64,000 nt of DNA from Caballeronia catudaia (GTDB lineage Bacteria; Pseudomonadota; Gammaproteobacteria; Burkholderiales; Burkholderiaceae): contig NZ_FCOF02000006.1 in NCBI RefSeq assembly GCF_001544755.2, positions 1 through 64,000 of the forward strand, in the 5' to 3' direction. Shown here piece after piece: positions 48,181 to 56,935 of this stretch. Every line of letters begins with the position of its first letter. The first letter of the stretch is position 1. The notes beneath the pieces were generated by a model that was given only the letters and a program-made list of their open reading frames with translations, had not been told where the DNA came from and made no database searches. Both the position numbers and the translations under genes were made by a program.

Positions 48181-50246
48181 ACGGACCGCCGCCATCGGCA
48201 TTCCCCACTTTTGGCGCCGCGAAAGGCGATCAGGCCGACGCGCTGACGGTCGTCGGGCTCACGGTCGCATACCGGGCGCGCGGACGTGAGCGTGAAGTGC
48301 TGCAGGACGTCACCTTGCGCGTGAGGCGCGGCGAGACGTACGGGCTCGTCGGCGAATCGGGCTGCGGCAAGTCGACCGCCGCGCTGGCGGTGCTGCGCTA
48401 CCTGCCGCGCAATGGCCGCGTGAAGGCTGGCCGCATTTCGATCGCCGGGCGCGACGTCGCCACGCTCGGCGCCGACGCACTGCGCGGCATGCGCGCCAAC
48501 GCCGTGTCGATGGTCTATCAGGACCCGGGGCGCGCGCTGAATCCGTCGCTGACGATCGCGCGGCAGGTCTCCGAAGCGTTCGAGGTCACGGGCGCCTCCG
48601 CCGACGAAGCGCTCACCCGCACCGCCGAGATGCTGAGGCGCGTGCGCATCGCGTCGCCGGAACGCGTGATGGAAAGCTATCCGCATCAACTCTCGGGCGG
48701 GATGCAGCAGCGCGTCGTCATCGCGATGGCGCTCGCGTGCAATCCCGAACTGCTGATTCTCGACGAACCGACGACCGGCCTCGACGCCACCGTCGAAGCC
48801 GAAGTGCTCGATCTGATCGCGCAGTTGCGTGACGAGATCGGCACGGCGGTGCTGTTCATCAGTCACAACCTCGCGGTGATCGGGCGCATGTGTGACCGCG
48901 TCGGCGTGCTGTATGCGGGCAAGCTCGTGGAAGAAGGCGCCGCCGCCGATGTCTTCGCGAAGCCGCGTCATCCGTACACGGTCGGCCTCTTGCGCTGCCT
49001 GCCGCGCGAAGGACGCTCGAAGGAAACCGGTCGTCTCGACACGATTCCGGGCTCGCTGCCGCTGCCGGGATCGATCGCGCAGGGCTGCATCTTCGCGCCG
49101 CGCTGCAAGCTCGCCGACGAGCGCTGCCTGAAGGACGCGCCGCCGCCCTATCGCGTCGCGTCGGCGCATGGCGATCAGATGGCGCGCTGCCACTATCACG
49201 AACGCGCGGAAACGCTGCCGCGCTCGGCCGATGAAGCGCCCGTGCCGATCGCGAACGGCGAGAATCAGCCGCTTGCCTTGTCGGCGCGCAATCTGTCGAA
49301 GACCTTCCGTGTCGGTGATGAAGACGTGCGCGCCGTCCACGATGTCTCGCTCGATCTCGTGCAAGGCGAAACGCTCGGGCTCGTCGGCGAATCGGGCAGC
49401 GGCAAGACCACGCTCGCGAAGCTGCTGCTCGGCCTCGTATCGCCGGACAAGGGCGCGTCGCTCGAACTCGACGGCGCGGCGCTGCCCGAACGCGTGACCC
49501 AGCGCAGCGGCGAGCAGGTCAAGTCGCTGCAGATCGTGTTTCAGAATCCGGATTCCGCGCTGAACCGCGCGCATTCGGTGCGGCAACTGATCGCGCGTTC
49601 GCTGTCGAAGCTGGGCGCGCTGCGCGGCGAGGCGAAGGAAGCACGCCTGCATACGTTGACTCAGGCCGTGCGCCTGCCGGAGCGCTATCTGAGCGCGCGC
49701 ACGCGGCAACTGTCCGGCGGGCTCAAGCAGCGCGTCGCGATCGCGCGTGCGTTCGCGGGCGATCCGCGCGTCGTCGTCTGCGACGAGCCCACGTCCGCGC
49801 TCGACGTCTCCGTGCAGGCCGCGATCCTCAATCTGCTCGCCGATCTGCAGCGCGAACGGCGCGTGAGCTACGTGTTCATCTCGCACGATCTGCATGTGGT
49901 GCGCTATCTGTCGGATCGCATCGCGGTGCTGTATCTCGGGCGCATCATGGAGATCGGACGCGCCGCCGCCGTCTTCGATGGCCCGCAACATCCGTACACC
50001 GAAGCGTTGCTGTCGTCGGCGCCGTCGATCGACGGGACGCTCGCGAAGCGCATCCGGCTGTCGGGCGAATTGCCGAGCGCGGCCAATCCGCCTTCGGGCT
50101 GCGTCTTTCATACGCGCTGCCCGCGCAAGATCGGCGCTATTTGCGAGACCGAAGCGCCGCCCTGCCGCAATGCCGGCGACGGCCACACCATTCACTGCCA
50201 CATTCCCGTCGACGAATTGCGCGCCTTGCAGCGTCAGGAAAGCTGA
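48177..50246 (+). CDS. Fused dipeptide-type ABC transporter ATPase (DppD-DppF fusion)
   Basis: 689-residue protein with two complete ATPase domains, so one polypeptide supplies both nucleotide sites. Domain 1 (about 20-320): Walker A GESGCGKST, signature LSGGMQQRVVIAMAL, Walker B LLILDEPTTGLD and the oligopeptide C-terminal cysteine region CIFAPRCKLADERC. Domain 2 (about 360-680): Walker A GESGSGKTT, signature LSGGLKQRVAIARAF, Walker B VVVCDEPTSALDVS and CVFHTRCPRKIGAIC. The GsiA-type fused arrangement is known in several transporters. Starts at ATG 48177 in an ATGA overlap. Confidence 0.93.
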   Translation: MNGPPPSAFPTFGAAKGDQADALTVVGLTVAYRARGREREVLQDVTLRVRRGETYGLVGESGCGKSTAALAVLRYLPRNGRVKAGRISIAGRDVATLGADALRGMRANAVSMVYQDPGRALNPSLTIARQVSEAFEVTGASADEALTRTAEMLRRVRIASPERVMESYPHQLSGGMQQRVVIAMALACNPELLILDEPTTGLDATVEAEVLDLIAQLRDEIGTAVLFISHNLAVIGRMCDRVGVLYAGKLVEEGAAADVFAKPRHPYTVGLLRCLPREGRSKETGRLDTIPGSLPLPGSIAQGCIFAPRCKLADERCLKDAPPPYRVASAHGDQMARCHYHERAETLPRSADEAPVPIANGENQPLALSARNLSKTFRVGDEDVRAVHDVSLDLVQGETLGLVGESGSGKTTLAKLLLGLVSPDKGASLELDGAALPERVTQRSGEQVKSLQIVFQNPDSALNRAHSVRQLIARSLSKLGALRGEAKEARLHTLTQAVRLPERYLSARTRQLSGGLKQRVAIARAFAGDPRVVVCDEPTSALDVSVQAAILNLLADLQRERRVSYVFISHDLHVVRYLSDRIAVLYLGRIMEIGRAAAVFDGPQHPYTEALLSSAPSIDGTLAKRIRLSGELPSAANPPSGCVFHTRCPRKIGAICETEAPPCRNAGDGHTIHCHIPVDELRALQRQES

Positions 50247-50326
50247 GCGCGGGTTATTCATCGGAACCAAAGCGGCCTTGCGCGTCTCTCATCGGTTCAC
50301 CGTTCAAAACAACGAGGATTCAATCG

Positions 50327-50746
50327 ATGAAACCCGCCCTTTCCGCCACGCTCTTTGCACTTACGTTCGGCGTCGCCATGGCCGCCCACGCGCAGAACGC
50401 GCCGCAACCTCCGGCGCCCGGCGCGTCCGATCCGACCTTCTCCGCCTACTCGCTCGCGCAGCAATGCGCCGCCAAGTCCGACGACACCGCGCAAGGGCAA
50501 TGCGTGGGCGCGGTGCGCGGCATCGTGCGCGGCTATCAATACGGCGTGCTGTTCCTGTCGCAGCGCGCATCGCTGCCCGTTGGCGAGACCAAGCGCGTGT
50601 CGCTGTGCCTGACGGACACGAAGGTGTCGTCGATCGTCGACGACTTCCTCGCCGACGCGAAACAGGTCAACGAAGCGGATCTCCGGCGCACACCCGCGGA
50701 AGTCGCCGTGCTCGGGTCGGTGCACGCGCATCACGCGTGTACGTGA
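50327..50746 (+). CDS. Rap1a/Tai-like exported protein
   Basis: 139-residue precursor with a signal peptide (MKPALSATLFALTFGVAMAAHAQ). The mature domain has four cysteines (QQCAAKS, GQCVGAVRGIVRGYQYG, VSLCLTD, HHACT), a pattern I associate with the Rap1a/Tai immunity-protein fold, in which the two pairs form disulfides. Immunity proteins of this fold protect against type VI effectors, but many chromosomal members have no partner, and none is visible here. It follows the ABC ATPase gene by 80 bases. Confidence 0.6.
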   Translation: MKPALSATLFALTFGVAMAAHAQNAPQPPAPGASDPTFSAYSLAQQCAAKSDDTAQGQCVGAVRGIVRGYQYGVLFLSQRASLPVGETKRVSLCLTDTKVSSIVDDFLADAKQVNEADLRRTPAEVAVLGSVHAHHACT

Positions 50747-50764
50747 ACCTGATCCGACGCGGCA

Positions 50765-51613
50765 TCACAGCATCTCGAGCGAGCGCTTCGATTTCGGCGG
50801 CTTGAACTGCTGGTCGATGTCCGCGAGTTCGTCGGCGGACAGACACAGGTCGAGCGCCGCGCGATTCTCGCGCACGTGCGCGACGTCCGCCGCCTTCGGA
50901 ATCGCTAAGACTTGCGGCTGCTGCAGCACCCACGCGAGCGCGACCTGAAACGCCGACACGCCGCGCGCCGCCGCAATTCTTTCGAGCGCGCCACCACGCG
51001 GCAGGCGCGCGTGATCGACGGGGCTATACGCCATCGCGGGCATGCGCCGCTCGCGCAGCCACGGCAGCAAATCGAATTCCGGCCCGCGCCGCGCGACGTT
51101 GTAGAGAATCTGATCGGTCGCGCAGGCGTCGCCGCCGTCGAGTGAGACGAGCTCTTCCATGTCGTCGGTATCGAAGTTCGACACGCCCCAGTGGCGAATC
51201 TTGCCGTCGCGCTGCAATCGCCCGAAACCCGCGACCACGCCTTGCAGATCCTCGCCGCCGCGCCAGTGCAGCAGATAAAGATCGATGCGATCGGTCTTCA
51301 GGCGTTTCAGGCTGCGCTCGCACGCAGCCTGCACGCCGCGCTCGCTGCCGTTGTGCGGATACACCTTGCTGACGATGAACAGTTCATCGCGCCGGTCACC
51401 GAGCGCTTCGGCGATGAGCTTTTCGCTTTCGCCGTCGCCGTACATTTCGGCGGTATCGATGAGCGTCATGCCGAGATCGACGCCTTCGCGCAACGCGGCG
51501 ATCTCGCTCTTGCGCGCGTTCGGGCGCTCGCCCATTTCCCAGGTGCCCTGACCGAGTTTGGGAATCGCTTCACCCGATGGGAGCGCGACGGTCGTCGGAA
51601 TGGATTGCGCCAT
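50765..51613 (-). CDS. Aldo/keto reductase
   Basis: NADPH-dependent reductase of 282 residues with a TIM-barrel fold. The catalytic tetrad is visible: D53 and Y58 (LIDTAEMYGDGESEK), K83 (VSKVYPHNG) and H116 (LYLLHWRGG). The C-terminal NADPH segment is VLAIPKAADVAHVRENRAALD. The physiological carbonyl substrate is unknown. An AGGAGG ribosome binding site precedes the ATG. It converges on the Rap1a-like gene with an 18-base gap. Confidence 0.9.
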   Translation of the reverse strand: MAQSIPTTVALPSGEAIPKLGQGTWEMGERPNARKSEIAALREGVDLGMTLIDTAEMYGDGESEKLIAEALGDRRDELFIVSKVYPHNGSERGVQAACERSLKRLKTDRIDLYLLHWRGGEDLQGVVAGFGRLQRDGKIRHWGVSNFDTDDMEELVSLDGGDACATDQILYNVARRGPEFDLLPWLRERRMPAMAYSPVDHARLPRGGALERIAAARGVSAFQVALAWVLQQPQVLAIPKAADVAHVRENRAALDLCLSADELADIDQQFKPPKSKRSLEML

Positions 51614-52341
51614 GAAGAAGCCTCCTTGTGTATCGGTCGATTATGGCGCAAGGCCAGAGAATGAAGCGCGCGACGGGATGTCCTTGACAACGGAAGGGAT
51701 ATACATGCCGCGGCCCTCGGTAATCAGCGCACGTCGAGCATGCGGCAGGCGTTACGGGGCTCGAATGGGCGAATCCTCACAAGCGAATTTATTAGCGAGC
51801 CGCAACGTCCGGCAAACCATCCAAGCCTTCATCCTTGTGCATTGCACGAGTAGAATTCACTTCTTTATCGAGTCAGTCGTCGATTGAATCAGGCGCGTTA
51901 ATTTAGAAAATCGAAAAGACCGCCGCATTCATTAAAAAATCTTCTCTTCGCGCGACGCATCTGATATATGAAAACATTTTGAGCGCCATCTTGATATAAC
52001 GAACGAAGTTCGGAGTCAACAACCACACGAATCACCATGAATTAAGCGATGCGAACATGTGACAAAAAAAGGAAGAGATGAAGGACGTATTTTCTTAACG
52101 CATGCCTTTCGGACATGTAAATTTCGAATAGCGCCTGCGAGAGCGCATCGGGCTACTTCGATTGAAATTCTTTTCCGATAATGCCGGGCCCATAAAGAAC
52201 CTTCACGAACGTGCAAGTAGATATTGCAATATTGGTCAGCTCTCAATATTATCGACTTCACAGCATGTTCCAAAGCCGGACACAAGCGTGTCGAAGAACA
52301 TCTCGTCCGGATCCTGTGGCACCACTGAGAGGGCAATAAAG
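51614..52341. other. AT-rich intergenic region upstream of the LysR gene
   Basis: About 730 bases without a supported gene. From about 51890 the GC content drops far below the rest of the window. It contains a perfect palindrome at 52221-52232 and a small ORF at 51705-51887 with a good-looking ribosome binding site but Arg-rich, unconvincing coding content. The low GC suggests xenogeneic-silencer-type regulatory DNA or recently acquired sequence. Confidence 0.5.
52221..52232. promoter_or_regulatory. Perfect 12-bp AT-rich palindrome, candidate LysR-type operator
   Basis: ATATTGCAATAT is exactly self-complementary and lies about 110 bases upstream of the LysR gene start, with a related CAATATT at 52243. 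LysR regulators commonly bind inverted AT-rich sites of this kind near their own promoters. Confidence 0.4.
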
Positions 52342-53340
52342 ATGAATCAGATCCACGCAATGCGCGTCTTCGTGCGAGTGGCGGATACGGAAAGCTTTCG
52401 CCGCGCCGCTCAGCAACTCGATGTCTCCAATGCGCTCGTCACTCGGGCAATTGCCATGCTCGAAGCGCATTTGAGAACGCGCCTCATCAATCGCACTACG
52501 CGCAATCTTTCACTTACGGAAGCCGGCACGCGTTATCTCGAAGGTTGTCGTGCGCTTCTGGAAGAACTCGACCATTTAGAGTCGACCGTCACGCATACCG
52601 AGGGCGAGCCTAGCGGCACTTTGCGCGTGGTCGCCTCGAGCGCGCTGTCGCTGCTCACGCTGACACCGCTCATTGACGGCTTCCGCAAGCTCTTTCCAAG
52701 GGTCAACGTGCGCCTCACGCTTGCCGAGCGACATGTCGATCTGGTCGAGGACGGCTACGACGTCGGCATCGTCACGGCGTTCATGGTGTCGAGCACGGCG
52801 CTCATCGAACGGCCGGTCGGCACCAGCACGCTCATCCCGATTGCCACGCCGGCTTTCATCGCCGAGCACGGCATGCCCGCCGCGCCCACCGATCTGCAGA
52901 CCTTGCCGTCCGTCGGACTCCCGAACGACATCCGCAGTCAGACCTGCCACTTCAGACACAACCGCGGCTCCGCCGATCAGATCACGCTGGCGCCCGTCTA
53001 CACCGTCAACAACGGTCTGATGGTGCGCCTGGCGACCCTGAAAGGCATGGGTTTTTCGATTCTGCCCGAAGGCATCGTGCATGCGGATCTGAAGGACGGC
53101 ACGCTCGTGCGCCTGCTGGATGACTACTCGATCGACGACCCGGACATGAAGGTGTCGATCGTCTATCCGGGGCGGCAGTATTTGCCAGCCAAGACGCGCT
53201 ATTTCATTGATTACGCGCTCGATTATTTGAGCAAGGAGTTCGGAATGGGCAACAGCCGTCCCGACGAAATGATGCGGCAACCCATGCCGCCGATGATGCC
53301 GCTGCAGACCACGATGCACGCGTCGGCGACCGCGAACTGA
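52342..53340 (+). CDS. LysR-family transcriptional regulator with Met-rich tail
   Basis: 332-residue LTTR. The N-terminal winged helix-turn-helix is clear: MRVFVRVADTESFRRAAQQLDVSNALVTRAIAMLEAHLRTRLINRTTRNLSLTEAG. The effector-binding domain spans about 90-300. The final 30 residues are unusual: after YALDYLSKEF comes a tail rich in methionine and proline (MGNSRPDEMMRQPMPPMMPLQTTMH). Methionine clusters can bind Cu(I) or act as oxidation sensors, but this is speculative. No obvious target operon is adjacent except the AT-rich region upstream. Confidence 0.9.
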   Translation: MNQIHAMRVFVRVADTESFRRAAQQLDVSNALVTRAIAMLEAHLRTRLINRTTRNLSLTEAGTRYLEGCRALLEELDHLESTVTHTEGEPSGTLRVVASSALSLLTLTPLIDGFRKLFPRVNVRLTLAERHVDLVEDGYDVGIVTAFMVSSTALIERPVGTSTLIPIATPAFIAEHGMPAAPTDLQTLPSVGLPNDIRSQTCHFRHNRGSADQITLAPVYTVNNGLMVRLATLKGMGFSILPEGIVHADLKDGTLVRLLDDYSIDDPDMKVSIVYPGRQYLPAKTRYFIDYALDYLSKEFGMGNSRPDEMMRQPMPPMMPLQTTMHASATAN

Positions 53341-53357
53341 AAGAAGTGAAGTCATAC

Positions 53358-53377
53358 GCCGGCTGAGCGCAGCCGGC
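53358..53377. terminator. Hairpin between LysR and Osa-like genes
   Basis: GCCGGCT-GAGCGC-AGCCGGC is a perfect 7-bp stem between convergent genes. It lacks a T-run, so termination activity is uncertain. Confidence 0.4.
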
Positions 53378-53454
53378 TCTGGGGCCAGCGCGGCGAGTCG
53401 ACCGTCTGGCCCATCCATCCCGGCGCGAATCCGCTCTCTCAAGCCACGCCAGAC

Positions 53455-53961
53455 TCAAATTTCCCCGTACTCCGAGTTCGACGCATCCGGCGCCGCGCAC
53501 ATCTCGCGCAAAAGCGCCGCCTCGCGCTCGTGCACTTCGACCGGCATGCACAGCGCGCCTGCGTAAGCCAGATAGCGCGCGCGATGCTGCCCGTTGCGAA
53601 ACGCGACGACGCCTTCACGATGCACGCCCAAAAGTCCGAGCAAACCCGGCGAGCGGCGCACGCTGATCGTCACGTAAGGCATTTCCGGCACGCGGGGATT
53701 ATCCGGGTCGAGAAATTCGCGGATGCCGCGCGCTTTGCCCGCGTGCCAGTCGTCGACGGCTTTTAGCACGTAGTCGGTGTCGTCGCGGTCGGCGCACGCG
53801 AGCAGCTTTCTCACGTCGACGAGCACGACCTGATGGCGCGAGCCAACGCCGGAGAAAACGCGTTTCAGGCGCACGAAGTCATACAGCGGATGGCTCTGGA
53901 GCCTGACGATCCAGACCGCTTCTGCGGCGGTCGGCGCAACCATCGTGTCCATGTTCGTCAT
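53455..53961 (-). CDS. ParB/Srx-like protein (plasmid fertility-inhibition, FiwA/Osa type)
   Basis: 168-residue cytoplasmic protein. The C-terminal half shows the ParB/sulfiredoxin-like signature FRNGQHRARYLAYAGALCMPVEV (about 121-143), where the G-x-H-R motif binds nucleotides in this superfamily. The N-terminal half shows VVLVDVRKLLACADRDDTDYVL and KARGIREFLDPDNPRVPEMPYV. From memory of annotated sequences this resembles the plasmid fertility inhibition factor family (FiwA, related to Osa), which interferes with plasmid transfer. That name is inference from pattern. No ribosome binding site distinguishes among the three N-terminal ATGs. Upstream, 278 bases separate it from the divergent repair operon. 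Confidence 0.6.
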   Translation of the reverse strand: MTNMDTMVAPTAAEAVWIVRLQSHPLYDFVRLKRVFSGVGSRHQVVLVDVRKLLACADRDDTDYVLKAVDDWHAGKARGIREFLDPDNPRVPEMPYVTISVRRSPGLLGLLGVHREGVVAFRNGQHRARYLAYAGALCMPVEVHEREAALLREMCAAPDASNSEYGEI

Positions 53962-54239
53962 GAGAAGAAGACTGCGGCGCGCGCGCCCCGTGCGCGCGTG
54001 TTTCGCATACCAACGACTATCGGCAAACGCCTTGCGATCTTGAATAACCGCCGCGATATGAGGCCGGCGAGGACGCCGACGAGGACGCCGACGTCAGTTA
54101 AACTTTTACACCCTAGCTGCGATTCATGAAAGCGCCATGACGGGCACGTCGCGTGCTTTTGTTGCCAGAATCGAACACACGACAAGGCCTGACGATATGC
54201 CCGTCACGCCGCTGTCACGCTCGCCTCGTTCCAGGATCC

Positions 54240-55283
54240 GTGGACACCTCTTCCGATCTCATCGTCGCGCGGCCAGAAGGACTCTTCTGCGTGCCGGGCA
54301 ACTTCCATATCGACCCGTGGCGGCCTGTCGAACGCGCCGTCATCACGCACGCGCACGCGGATCACGCGCGCTTCGGCCATGCGCGTTATCTCGCGGCCGA
54401 GCCGGGCGTCGGCGTGTTGCTGTCGCGGCTGCCGGGCATCGACGTGCAAGGGCTCGCCTACGGCGAAGCGATCGTCGTGAACGGCGTGCGCGTGTCGCTG
54501 CATCCCGCGGGACACGTGCTCGGCTCGGCGCAGGTGCGCGTCGAATACCAGGGGCGCGTGTGGGTCGCGTCCGGCGATTACAAGGTCGAACCCGATCCGA
54601 CCTGCGCGCCCTTCGAGCCCGTGCGCTGCGATACGTTCATCACGGAATCGACGTTCGGCTTGCCGATCTACCGATGGGACAGCTCGCGCGAAGTCTTCGA
54701 CGGCATCGACGCATGGTGGCGTCACAACGCAGCGCAAGGACGCGCGTCGGTGCTGTTCTCGTATTCGTTCGGCAAGGCGCAGCGCATTCTCGCGGGCGTC
54801 GATGCCGCCATCGGCCCGATCTTCTGCCACGGCGCGGTCGAGCCGCTCAATCGCGCGTATCGCGAAGCGGGCGTCGCGCTGCCGCCGACGCGCCTCGTCA
54901 GCGAGATCGCCGCGAAAGACAAGGCGGCGTTCAAAGGCGCGCTGATCGTGGCGCCGCCGTCCGCGCAAGGCAGCACGTGGATGCGCCGCTTCGGCGAATA
55001 CAGCGACGCCTTCGCGTCCGGCTGGATGCGCCTGCGCGGCACGCGACGTCGCAAGGGCGTCGATCGCGGCTTCGTGCTCTCGGATCACGCGGACTGGCCG
55101 GGCCTGCAGCTCGCCATCGGCGCGACGGGCGCCGAGCGCGTGATCGTCACGCATGGGCAGATCGAGCCGATGGTGCGCTGGCTCTGCGAGCAAGGGCTCG
55201 ACGCGGGCGCCTTCAAGACCGAATACGGCGACGATGCCGTAGAAGCGGACAGCATCGTCGACACCGCCGGGAGCGCGGCATGA
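54240..55283 (+). CDS. Ligase-associated MBL-fold DNA exonuclease
   Basis: Metallo-beta-lactamase/beta-CASP nuclease of 347 residues, the Exo partner of the ligase-helicase module. The metal motif is ITHAHADHARFG (H37, H39, D41, H42). Further motifs: HPAGHVLGSAQVRVE, VASGDYKVEPDPTC, TFITESTFGLP and a late VLSDHADWPGL. The start is GTG 54240 with an AGGA ribosome binding site; upstream in-frame codons are not conserved-looking. It ends in an ATGA overlap with the ligase gene. Established knowledge (the Pseudomonas putida and mycobacterial systems) places this enzyme with Lhr, ligase and PdeM. Confidence 0.9.
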   Translation: MDTSSDLIVARPEGLFCVPGNFHIDPWRPVERAVITHAHADHARFGHARYLAAEPGVGVLLSRLPGIDVQGLAYGEAIVVNGVRVSLHPAGHVLGSAQVRVEYQGRVWVASGDYKVEPDPTCAPFEPVRCDTFITESTFGLPIYRWDSSREVFDGIDAWWRHNAAQGRASVLFSYSFGKAQRILAGVDAAIGPIFCHGAVEPLNRAYREAGVALPPTRLVSEIAAKDKAAFKGALIVAPPSAQGSTWMRRFGEYSDAFASGWMRLRGTRRRKGVDRGFVLSDHADWPGLQLAIGATGAERVIVTHGQIEPMVRWLCEQGLDAGAFKTEYGDDAVEADSIVDTAGSAA

Positions 55284-56935
55284 AACGCTTCGCGACGCTC
55301 TACACCGCGCTCGACGCGACGACATCGACCAACGAGAAGCTCGAGGCGCTCATCGCGTATTTCTCGGGCGCGGAACCGGAAGACGCCGCGTGGGCGTCGT
55401 ACTTTCTCGCGGGCGGCAAGCCGCGCCAGTCGGTGCCGACGCGCATGCTCGTCGAGTTCGCGCGCGAACGCGCGGGCTTGCCGGAGTGGCTCTTCGAAGA
55501 GTCGTATCAGGCGGTCGGCGATCTCGCCGAAACCATCGCGCACGTGTTGCCGCCGGCGTCGGGCGAATCGTCGCTCGGGCTCGCGCAGTGGATCGAGGAG
55601 CGCGTCCTGACGCTGCGCGGCGTGGCTCCCGTCGAACTGCGCGAGCGGCTCTTGTCGTATTGGGACGAGCTGAACTGGAGCGAGCGCTTCCTGCTGACGA
55701 AGCTGATCGGCGGCGGCTTTCGCGTGGGCGTCGCGCGGCAGCTCGTCGTGCGCGCGCTCGCGCAAGTCGCGGGTGTCGATCACAAGCGCATCGCGCAACG
55801 CATGGTCGGCTGGACCGATTCACGGCAGGCGCCGAGCGCCGCGCGCTATCTGCGGCTCATCGCGCCCGCCGCCGAAGGCGACGATGTCGACACGCCGCAC
55901 GAAAGCGATATCGGCCTGCCCTATCCGTTCTTTCTCGCGCATCCGTTGCAGGCCGATCCTGCGACGCTCGGCGCGCCATCGGACTGGATCGCCGAATGGA
56001 AGTGGGACGGCATCCGCGCGCAACTCGTGAAGCGCGCGGGCCGCGTGTGGATCTGGTCGCGCGGCGAGGATCTCGTCACCGAGCGCTTTCCGGAACTCGC
56101 GGCCCTCGGCGAGGCGCTGCCCGACGGCACGGTCATCGACGGCGAGATTCTCGCGTGGGAGCCGGACGCCGCCGCGCCGTTACCGTTCGCGCGCCTGCAG
56201 CCGCGCATCACGCGCAAGTCGCTCACGAAGAAAGTGCTCGCCGATTCGCCCGCCGCGCTGCTCGCCTACGATCTGCTCGAAGCCGATGGCCGTGACCTGC
56301 GCACCGAGCCGTTGCATCTGCGGCGCACTCGACTGGACGCGCTCGCGTCGTCGCTCGCGGTGGACGTGCTGCGCGTGTCGCCGATGGTCGTCGCGCCGGA
56401 CTGGAGCGCACTCGCCGCGTTGCGCGAAGAAAGCCGCGCCCGCGGCGTCGAAGGGCTGATGCTCAAGGAGCGCGAGTCGATGTACGGCGTCGGGCGCACG
56501 AAGGCATCGGGCACGTGGTGGAAGTGGAAGATCGATCCGTATGCGATCGACGCCGTGCTGCTCTACGCGCAGCGCGGCCACGGACGCCGCGCGAGCCTCT
56601 ACACGGATTTCACCTTCGCCGTATGGGACGAAGCGGACGGCATGCGCACCCTCGTGCCCTTCGCGAAGGCGTACTCAGGCCTCACCGACGAGGAAATGCG
56701 CCAGGTCGACGCGATCGTGCGCAAGACGACCATCGAGAAGTTCGGGCCGGTGAGGAGCGTTACGCCGACGCTCGTCTTCGAGATCGGCTTCGAAGGCATA
56801 CAGGCGAGTCCGCGTCACAAATCGGGCATCGCGGTGCGCTTTCCGCGCATGCTGCGCTGGCGCACGGACAAAAAGATCGAAGACGCGGATACGCTCGACA
56901 TGCTAAAAGGCTTCCTGAACGAGGTCACGGCATGA
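55280..56935 (+). CDS. ATP-dependent DNA ligase (repair-associated)
   Basis: 551-residue ATP-dependent ligase sealing nicks. The N-terminal DNA-binding domain (about 1-205) is followed by nucleotidyltransferase motif I with the AMP-accepting lysine K241 ([10 protein letters not shown]), motif [30 protein letters not shown], motif [10 protein letters not shown] and motif V TWWKWKID. The C-terminal OB domain ends with [36 protein letters not shown]. It is independent of Ku and lacks polymerase domains, so it is not LigD. Coupled by ATGA to both neighbours. Confidence 0.93.
   Translation: MKRFATLYTALDATTSTNEKLEALIAYFSGAEPEDAAWASYFLAGGKPRQSVPTRMLVEFARERAGLPEWLFEESYQAVGDLAETIAHVLPPASGESSLGLAQWIEERVLTLRGVAPVELRERLLSYWDELNWSERFLLTKLIGGGFRVGVARQLVVRALAQVAGVDHKRIAQRMVGWTDSRQAPSAARYLRLIAPAAEGDDVDTPHESDIGLPYPFFLAHPLQADPATLGAPSDWIAEWKWDGIRAQLVKRAGRVWIWSRGEDLVTERFPELAALGEALPDGTVIDGEILAWEPDAAAPLPFARLQPRITRKSLTKKVLADSPAALLAYDLLEADGRDLRTEPLHLRRTRLDALASSLAVDVLRVSPMVVAPDWSALAALREESRARGVEGLMLKERESMYGVGRTKASGTWWKWKIDPYAIDAVLLYAQRGHGRRASLYTDFTFAVWDEADGMRTLVPFAKAYSGLTDEEMRQVDAIVRKTTIEKFGPVRSVTPTLVFEIGFEGIQASPRHKSGIAVRFPRMLRWRTDKKIEDADTLDMLKGFLNEVTA

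Noticed and set aside
48060..50270. 736-aa antisense ORF over the fused ABC ATPase
   Set aside because: Shadow ORF opposite a gene with all ABC motifs.
51705..51887. 60-aa ORF with a good ribosome binding site in the AT-rich region
   Set aside because: Arg-rich N-terminus and no recognisable fold. Could be real, but not supportable.
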